From contig JASLJP010000269.1 in NCBI GenBank assembly GCA_030152425.1, forward strand, positions 1-11,481: 11,481 bases of DNA, written 5' to 3'. Every line of letters begins with the position of its first letter. Position 1 is the stretch's first letter. Position numbers and translations under genes: made by a program. Source of the stretch: Aquirhabdus sp. (lineage in GTDB: Bacteria > Pseudomonadota > Gammaproteobacteria > Pseudomonadales > Moraxellaceae). The notes beneath the pieces are model-generated. The model had not been told where the DNA came from and did no database searches. It saw only the letters and a list, made by a program, of their open reading frames with translations. Positions 6,602 through 11,481 of this stretch are shown one piece after another.

Positions 6602-7914
6602 TCCTGGACTTTTTGGCACTGCTTCCCCTTGCGATCCATAATTTCATCATGGGCTTTGTGTTCTATTACCCACTGATCATGGCGTGGATGTGGATCATCG
6701 GCGGGCTGTACTTCTTTATCCGCCGTGAAATTCCGCGCCCACAGCTGCCGGTGCTCGTCACACAGCCGGGCTGTAGCATCATCGTTCCCTGCTACAACGA
6801 AGAAGATCATGTCCATGACACCATCCGCTATGCATTGGCGACACGCTATGCCGATTTTGAAGTGATTGCGGTCAATGATGGCAGCAGTGATCGTACCGGC
6901 GCGATACTGGAAGAACTGGCGAGACATGAGCCACGACTGCGTGTAGTCCATCTCGCGCGTAATCAGGGTAAGGCCATTGCCCTACGCTCTGGCGCCATCA
7001 GCAGCCGTCATGAATATCTGGTCTGTATCGACGGCGACGCCTTGCTGCACCCTTACTGCGTGCACTGGATGATGTCTCATCTCACCCATGCACCACGCGT
7101 AGGGGCGGTCACGGGCAACCCACGCATTCTGACGCGCAGCACGCTGCTGGGCAAGATTCAGGTCGGCGAGTTTTCATCCATCATCAGCCTGATCAAGCGG
7201 GCGCAACGTACCTATGGGCGGATCTTTACCGTCTCAGGCGTGATCGTCGGTTTCCGCAAGACGGCGCTGCATCGTGTCGACTATTGGGACGAAGAGATGA
7301 TCACCGAAGATATCGACATCTCGTGGCGCCTGCAGATGGATCACTGGGACATCCGCTACGAGCCGGAAGCCCTGTGCTATATCCATATGCCCGAAACCCT
7401 GATGGGGCTGTGGAAACAGCGCCTGCGCTGGGCACAAGGAGGAATTGAAGTCATCTTACGTCATACCGGCGAACTACTCAGTTGGAAACAGCGGCGCTTT
7501 TGGATGGTGGCGATTGAGTACATGATCAGTGTGGCATGGTCTTATGCGATGTTGTCGGTTTTTATCCTCTATGCCGTCGGGCAAATGGTGACACTGCCCC
7601 CCGTATGGCAGATCAATACCATCTTCCCCGAATGGTGTGGTCTGATCTTAGGCGTCACCTGTCTGATTCAATTTATGATCAGTCTGTGGATGGATCGCCG
7701 CTATGAGCGGGGGCGCTTTATCCGCAACTACGTCTGGATCATCTGGTATCCACTGCTGTATTGGATGCTGTCTATGTTGACCACCATCGTGGCCGTGCCG
7801 AAAACATTACTTAAAAAGAAAGGCAAGCGTGCACGCTGGACCAGTCCGGATCGTGGCATCAAAGCCATCAAGCAACCCGTTAAAAACGTGATCGACAAAC
7901 AGGGCACATCATGA
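6598..7914 (+). CDS. pgaC: PgaC, PNAG synthase (family 2 glycosyltransferase)
   Basis: PgaC is the inner-membrane processive beta-1,6-N-acetylglucosaminyltransferase that builds PNAG from UDP-GlcNAc together with PgaD. Its 438 residues match the family length (E. coli 441). Two membrane segments lie within residues 5-41. The GT2 catalytic domain follows, with SIIVPCYNEE (60-69), VNDGSSD (92-98), the DGD metal-binding motif (145-147), TED with the presumed catalytic base Asp239, and QRLRW (274-278), the Q-x-x-R-W motif of processive synthases. Three further membrane segments lie near 303-328, 347-363 and 378-400, with a basic tail (KKKGKRAR). All active-site motifs are intact. The ATG overlaps the pgaB stop (ATGA) and has a strong GGGGGAG 7 nt upstream. 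The next gene overlaps the stop in the same way. In E. coli, cyclic di-GMP stimulates synthesis by binding both PgaC and PgaD. Confidence 0.97.
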   Translation: MILDFLALLPLAIHNFIMGFVFYYPLIMAWMWIIGGLYFFIRREIPRPQLPVLVTQPGCSIIVPCYNEEDHVHDTIRYALATRYADFEVIAVNDGSSDRTGAILEELARHEPRLRVVHLARNQGKAIALRSGAISSRHEYLVCIDGDALLHPYCVHWMMSHLTHAPRVGAVTGNPRILTRSTLLGKIQVGEFSSIISLIKRAQRTYGRIFTVSGVIVGFRKTALHRVDYWDEEMITEDIDISWRLQMDHWDIRYEPEALCYIHMPETLMGLWKQRLRWAQGGIEVILRHTGELLSWKQRRFWMVAIEYMISVAWSYAMLSVFILYAVGQMVTLPPVWQINTIFPEWCGLILGVTCLIQFMISLWMDRRYERGRFIRNYVWIIWYPLLYWMLSMLTTIVAVPKTLLKKKGKRARWTSPDRGIKAIKQPVKNVIDKQGTS

Positions 7915-8393
7915 GCGAACTACACGATATTAAAGTAGACGATCTAATTCTGCCGGATTTCATCTATCGCAGCGACTTGCAGACACTGCGTCAAAAAAGC
8001 ACATCGGCTATATTTTCAAGTTTAGGCTGGATGGTGTGGATTTATTTGTTTATCCCCGTGCTCAGCGCCTTTGCATGGTGGCTGGGCTATCACCGCGTAG
8101 ACACCTATCTGATCCACAATGACGCCAGTGTCATTCAGCAACTGGCATTGATTGGACCCATCATCATCGTGCTGGGCTCCATACTGGTGCTCTGGGCCGT
8201 TTACAACCTGCTACGTTTTCGCAATCGTGAGCGCCGGATTAGACCTGCAGATGTGAGCATTGCTGAAATTGCCCATTTCTTTGAAATCCCAACCGAGGTG
8301 GCAGAGGCCGCCCAGCGCAGCCAGATCAGCATCTACCATTATGATGAGACTGGACGTATCACCGAGATCGAAACATCGTCTTCTACGCCTTAA
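7911..8393 (+). CDS. pgaD: PgaD, PNAG synthase auxiliary membrane subunit
   Basis: PgaD is the small inner-membrane partner of PgaC, needed for polymer synthesis and part of the cyclic di-GMP-responsive complex in E. coli. The protein has 160 residues (E. coli about 137). It has two membrane segments, near residues 35-59 (rich in Trp) and 79-100. A basic stretch (RFRNRERRIR, 102-111) follows at the membrane face, then a cytoplasmic tail ending in IETSSSTP. The ATG overlaps the pgaC stop (ATGA), with AGGG 6 nt upstream. PgaD sequences are poorly conserved, so the call rests mainly on position directly after pgaC, size and topology. It ends the operon: the next gene is convergent after 19 bases, and I see no hairpin terminator in that gap. 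Confidence 0.9.
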   Translation: MSELHDIKVDDLILPDFIYRSDLQTLRQKSTSAIFSSLGWMVWIYLFIPVLSAFAWWLGYHRVDTYLIHNDASVIQQLALIGPIIIVLGSILVLWAVYNLLRFRNRERRIRPADVSIAEIAHFFEIPTEVAEAAQRSQISIYHYDETGRITEIETSSSTP

Positions 8394-8412
8394 CCCTCAC
8401 GAGCCGCCCCCA

Positions 8413-10131
8413 TTAACGCGGCACGGCCAATGCACTGCGCTTTGCCAGCTCCGCTGACGGCACCGGGTGAGGTCTAACTGGATGATCGTGGCTGCGCGCC
8501 GGCGCTGGTAGGGATAATTCTGCAGCAAGGTCGGCAAAGCTGGTCTGAAACGCCGCCAGCGTCCACTGTCCAAACAGGGTATGACCACCTTCATATGCCT
8601 GCTGTTGATACTCTTCTTGCGTCGTGACATAGCCCATATAGTCGTTACAGTAAGTGCAGATCAGCACGTGCTCTATACCACGCGCTGTGAGCCTAGCACG
8701 GACGCTGTCCAGCAATCGCCGCCCAGCGGTGGTGGTAAACTCGCCCGGACAGCAGACCAAGGCGAGCTGTCCGAGTACCACGATCTGTATAGGCAGGTGC
8801 GTGGGCACCAGCGGACTGTCGATGATCGCCCCAGCCTGAATTTGACGCTTGAGCTCACCGATCAGTGGATCAATGCCGCTGGGCAACGTCGTACCCATCG
8901 GACGGCCGAAGATTAGTTTACGACCGGTCTCCAGCATAATCGACTTGACGCCCTGCGCCGCATACAACCGTCGATAATACGCCGCGCTGGCGGTACGGCG
9001 CATCAGTGGACTCAGCCGCAGAGCGCGCACCGCGTCTGCAAGCTTGGCGATGGGGGTGATCAACACCCCAGATGCACCCGGCCCATCGACAGGCGTACCT
9101 TGAAAGAAAGCAGTGCCGTGACACGGGTCACTTGTCCACGCATCGATATCGCCACCGGTAAATTCCGCTGCTGCATGGATCGCGCTAAAGTCGATATAGC
9201 GCAAAATCGCATCGATCTCTCCCTCCACCACTACATTTTCATCGCTCGTTAGCGCTGCCTGAGCGCATATGCTCTGGTATAGGCCATTCTGTACGGCATA
9301 GGCTACTTCTGCATCGCCTTTGAGCAGCTTACGCCGAGCGACATCGCCTTTGCCATGATAGTGCGGCGACACATCCCCTGCGGTAGCTTGGGCAAAGATG
9401 GCGACCGGATGGGCGACTCCAGCCTCGGCGAGGCATTGTTCAGCATGTGCAGCGGCATAGCCTTTGTTATCGCCGTCGTGGCTGTGCAAGTCATTACCCA
9501 GACAGGTTGCATGGACGCCAAACAACGACAGCAACGCCTGCACCTCACCCGTACGTTGCAAACTCAGCACAGCCATCGCCCGATCTAAGGCCAGATGCGT
9601 TTCGGCTGGCGTACGCTTAACCACATCCGGATTGCGGTTGTAAGCAGGTAGTGAGCGGTTCCACGCGACTGGGGTTTCCTCGCCAAAGTGGCCATGACCC
9701 AGCATCAGGGCTGTTGGCGCAGCGGTTTGCTGTGCAGTCAGAATGGCACTGACACAGGCGCTCACCACCGCTGCGACATGGGCGGGCACAAAGCCAGGCG
9801 TGGGCAGGTTGTATAGTGCTTCAAACGAGCAGCCGCCAGGGCCGGAGTGGGTATGGGTGGCAGTCAAGATCAGGGCGGACTCGTTAAAACTTTGCCCCCA
9901 AAGCTCTAGAAGGGCATCACAAACGCCGATCCGCATCGCGCCAGTTACGCAGCCCATATCCAGACAGCAAAAGATGATCGCTTGGCCTGAGGCATCTGCC
10001 ACATACAGTGCGCGTGCATATAACGGTGTACGACGATCATAGGCGCGATGATGCCATTGGCCATAGCCAAACATGGCATAGCCTTGCGGCTGGATCTCGA
10101 TTTCCTGCTTGCCCCAACCTGCGTGATACAT
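8413..10131 (-). CDS. Neutral/alkaline ceramidase-family hydrolase, no signal peptide
   Basis: This belongs to the neutral ceramidase family (PF04734), zinc amidohydrolases that split ceramide into sphingosine and fatty acid. It has 572 residues. The conserved motifs are intact: ATHTHSGPGG (91-100; His93 and His95), GVHAT (205-209; His207), DNKGYA (221-226), AGDVSP (251-256; Ser255 at the nucleophile position of the Pseudomonas aeruginosa enzyme), PGEFTT (462-467; Glu464) and NDYMGYVTTQEEY (496-508; Tyr498/Tyr501). ATG at 10131 has a strong GGAAGGA 9 nt upstream, which fixes the start. The protein begins directly with MYHAGWGKQEIEI, the start of the catalytic domain, so no signal peptide is present. 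P. aeruginosa ceramidase is secreted and about 670 residues long with a C-terminal Ig-like domain. Here only about 50 Pro/Arg/Ala-rich residues follow the catalytic domain. It may be cytoplasmic with another amide substrate. It converges on pgaD and diverges from the flavoprotein gene. Confidence 0.87.
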   Translation of the reverse strand: MYHAGWGKQEIEIQPQGYAMFGYGQWHHRAYDRRTPLYARALYVADASGQAIIFCCLDMGCVTGAMRIGVCDALLELWGQSFNESALILTATHTHSGPGGCSFEALYNLPTPGFVPAHVAAVVSACVSAILTAQQTAAPTALMLGHGHFGEETPVAWNRSLPAYNRNPDVVKRTPAETHLALDRAMAVLSLQRTGEVQALLSLFGVHATCLGNDLHSHDGDNKGYAAAHAEQCLAEAGVAHPVAIFAQATAGDVSPHYHGKGDVARRKLLKGDAEVAYAVQNGLYQSICAQAALTSDENVVVEGEIDAILRYIDFSAIHAAAEFTGGDIDAWTSDPCHGTAFFQGTPVDGPGASGVLITPIAKLADAVRALRLSPLMRRTASAAYYRRLYAAQGVKSIMLETGRKLIFGRPMGTTLPSGIDPLIGELKRQIQAGAIIDSPLVPTHLPIQIVVLGQLALVCCPGEFTTTAGRRLLDSVRARLTARGIEHVLICTYCNDYMGYVTTQEEYQQQAYEGGHTLFGQWTLAAFQTSFADLAAELSLPAPARSHDHPVRPHPVPSAELAKRSALAVPR

Positions 10132-10291
10132 CGGTATTTTTCCTTCCTTATTGTTCTACGCCATCCGTGGATATGAGCAAGCAAGTAGAGGTTGCACTGC
10201 GGCGCTTTCCACTCTACATTTGCGTATCCCTTGTAATCAGGGATGTAGCTTAGCGCATGATGCACTAGCCCCGAATGGAACTCAGCCCGCG
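10132..10291. promoter_or_regulatory. Divergent promoter region with inverted repeat
   Basis: This 160-base gap between the ceramidase-family gene and the lactone oxidase-family gene must hold both promoters. On the plus strand TTGCAC (10192-10197), 17 bases, then TACATT (10215-10220) is a weak candidate. For the minus strand only poor matches are visible. A perfect 6-bp inverted repeat ATCCCT/AGGGAT (10226-10231 and 10239-10244, 7-base spacer) sits centrally. An outer pair CTACAT (10214-10219) and ATGTAG (10243-10248) overlaps it. This could be an operator for a shared regulator. No regulator gene is visible. Confidence 0.3.
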
Positions 10292-11481
10292 ATGACGAAT
10301 CATAGCAACAACTCAGCAACTTCTGCGAGATCATGGCAAAACTGGTCTGGCCTCCAGCGCTCAAATCCGCAAGTCTATGCCGAGCCGACAGACACAGCCC
10401 AACTCAGCAAACTCATCCATCAGTCGGATAAATGCCGCATCGTCGGCGCAGGGCATTCGTTTAGTCCGCTGGTTGCTACCGATGATACGTTAATCTCACT
10501 TGACCGACTTTCAGGTCTTATCCATCACGATGCAGAGACTCATCAATGCACGCTACACGCGGGTACACGACTCAAGCATTTAGCACCGCTGCTGACGCCA
10601 ATCAATCAAGCGCTGCAAAACCAAGGAGACATTGATGAGCAGAGCCTCGCTGGAGCAGTTGCAACGGGCACCCACGGCACGGGCGTAGACCTCACTTGTC
10701 TATCGGGCTTTGTCGAGGGTTTTAAACTGATTACCGCATCGGGTGAGACACTGGCATGTGACCGCACGAACAACGCGGAGATTTTTAATGCCGGACGCGT
10801 CGCACTGGGGAGCTTTGGTGCACTCACCGAGATCACCATGCAAAATATGCCCAGCTACCGCCTCAAAGAGCAGGTGTCGCTACGCCCCCTGACCGAGATT
10901 TTCAGTCACATGGATCAGTGGAAGACGCAGCACCGCCATATCGAGTGTATGGCGTTTGTCTATGCTGAGGAGGCCATCGTCAAGTCACTCGATCCGACCC
11001 AAGAAGAGGATCTCACCCTGCCCAAACCTTGGCCATCGGATGATGCGTTGCTCACGCTATTCTCCGAAGTTGCCCGAACTGCGCCGTGGCTCAACCCGCA
11101 TGTGCAGAAGCTGCTGGGCTTCTTCATTAAACCGACCGTACGCGTCGGTCACGCCAGCACGATTTTTCCCAGTCCGCGCACCACCCGGTTTAATGAAATG
11201 GAGTACCAAGTGCCCGCCGAACGTGGCTTGGAATGCCTTGCCGAGGTTCTCGCGACGCTGCGCGCGCATAAGGCACCGGTTTTTTTTCCGTTGGAATATC
11301 GCTATGTCAAAGCTGACGACATTTGGCTCAGCCCCTTTTATCAGCGTGACTCGGCGTCGATCTCGATCCATCAGTATCATAAACAGGATTGTCGCGAGAT
11401 TTTCAAACTCGTTGAGCCAATCTTTAGCCGCTATCAAGGTCGGCCGCACTGGGGCAAGCTGCATACACTGACAGCCGCCCA
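10292..11481 (+). CDS. D-arabinono-1,4-lactone oxidase-family FAD oxidoreductase (partial, 3' end outside window)
   Basis: The frame starting at ATG 10292 stays open to the window edge (396 codons seen). It encodes a flavoprotein of the aldonolactone oxidase family (FAD-binding-4 plus ALO domain). The N-terminus has the family signature SWQNWSG (14-20). The FAD-binding domain follows, with VGAGHSFSP (51-59), whose His55 matches the residue that carries covalent FAD in some relatives, and TGTHGTG (125-131) and ALGSFGALTE (171-180). The ALO domain includes FPLEYRYVKADD (332-343) with the conserved E-x-R, WLSPFYQRDSASI and HWGKLHT (386-392) close to the usual C-terminus. About 40-60 residues are probably missing. 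The ribosome site is weak (GGAA about 11-12 nt upstream), but no better ATG exists before the conserved block. Substrates in this family are aldonolactones or alditols oxidised with O2 or another acceptor. The exact substrate cannot be told. Confidence 0.88.
   Translation, partial: MTNHSNNSATSARSWQNWSGLQRSNPQVYAEPTDTAQLSKLIHQSDKCRIVGAGHSFSPLVATDDTLISLDRLSGLIHHDAETHQCTLHAGTRLKHLAPLLTPINQALQNQGDIDEQSLAGAVATGTHGTGVDLTCLSGFVEGFKLITASGETLACDRTNNAEIFNAGRVALGSFGALTEITMQNMPSYRLKEQVSLRPLTEIFSHMDQWKTQHRHIECMAFVYAEEAIVKSLDPTQEEDLTLPKPWPSDDALLTLFSEVARTAPWLNPHVQKLLGFFIKPTVRVGHASTIFPSPRTTRFNEMEYQVPAERGLECLAEVLATLRAHKAPVFFPLEYRYVKADDIWLSPFYQRDSASISIHQYHKQDCREIFKLVEPIFSRYQGRPHWGKLHTLTAA

Noticed and set aside
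8394..8412. Bidirectional terminator between pgaD and the convergent ceramidase-family gene
   Set aside because: The 19-base gap has no hairpin with a T-tract on either strand.
9945..10364. 139-residue minus-strand frame spanning the ceramidase start and the divergent gap
   Set aside because: It overlaps the 5' end of the strongly supported ceramidase-family gene in another frame and also the start of the flavoprotein gene. No domain or ribosome site is seen.
10956..11471. 171-residue plus-strand frame and 135-residue minus-strand frame near the right edge
   Set aside because: Both are shadows of the lactone oxidase-family gene, whose own frame is open to the window end and carries the family motifs.

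Overview
The window looks like chromosomal DNA of a Gram-negative proteobacterium. I lean towards a gammaproteobacterium, because the exopolysaccharide operon has the E. coli-type pgaABCD order and architecture. No gene fixes the genus, and base composition is moderate. There are no RNA genes, insertion sequences, CRISPR arrays or phage genes that I can support.

Layout from left to right. (1) The left edge carries what looks like the 3' arm and U-tract of a rho-independent terminator from a gene outside the window. (2) A secreted TolB-like beta-propeller protein lies on the minus strand (81-1049). (3) A 564-base divergent intergenic region (1050-1613) holds a weak minus-strand promoter, a strong plus-strand promoter with a perfect TATAAT, and a leader of about 155 nt ahead of pgaA. 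(4) The poly-beta-1,6-N-acetylglucosamine (PNAG) operon pgaA-pgaB-pgaC-pgaD spans 1614-8393, with every junction overlapping by 4 nt. (5) A neutral/alkaline ceramidase-family hydrolase on the minus strand (8413-10131) converges on pgaD with a 19-base gap. (6) A 160-base divergent intergenic region follows. (7) A D-arabinono-1,4-lactone oxidase-family flavoprotein on the plus strand starts at 10292 and runs off the right edge.

How the genes work together, from family knowledge: PgaC with PgaD polymerises and translocates PNAG across the inner membrane. PgaB partly de-N-acetylates it in the periplasm. PgaA is the outer-membrane porin with a periplasmic TPR scaffold that exports it as biofilm matrix. 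The flanking hydrolase, oxidase and propeller have no evident role in that pathway.

Most notable points: the pgaA start codon can be drawn inside a hairpin whose loop carries tandem GGA motifs (a CsrA-type arrangement). Short leader reading frames end in an ATGA overlap with pgaA. PgaA carries a clear tandem duplication of about 190 residues in its TPR region. PgaB has no lipobox and an altered, shortened C-terminal hydrolase region. The ceramidase-family enzyme has neither a signal peptide nor a C-terminal domain. I see no wholly new system, but the pgaA leader and the duplicated PgaA scaffold are the best candidates for undescribed biology.
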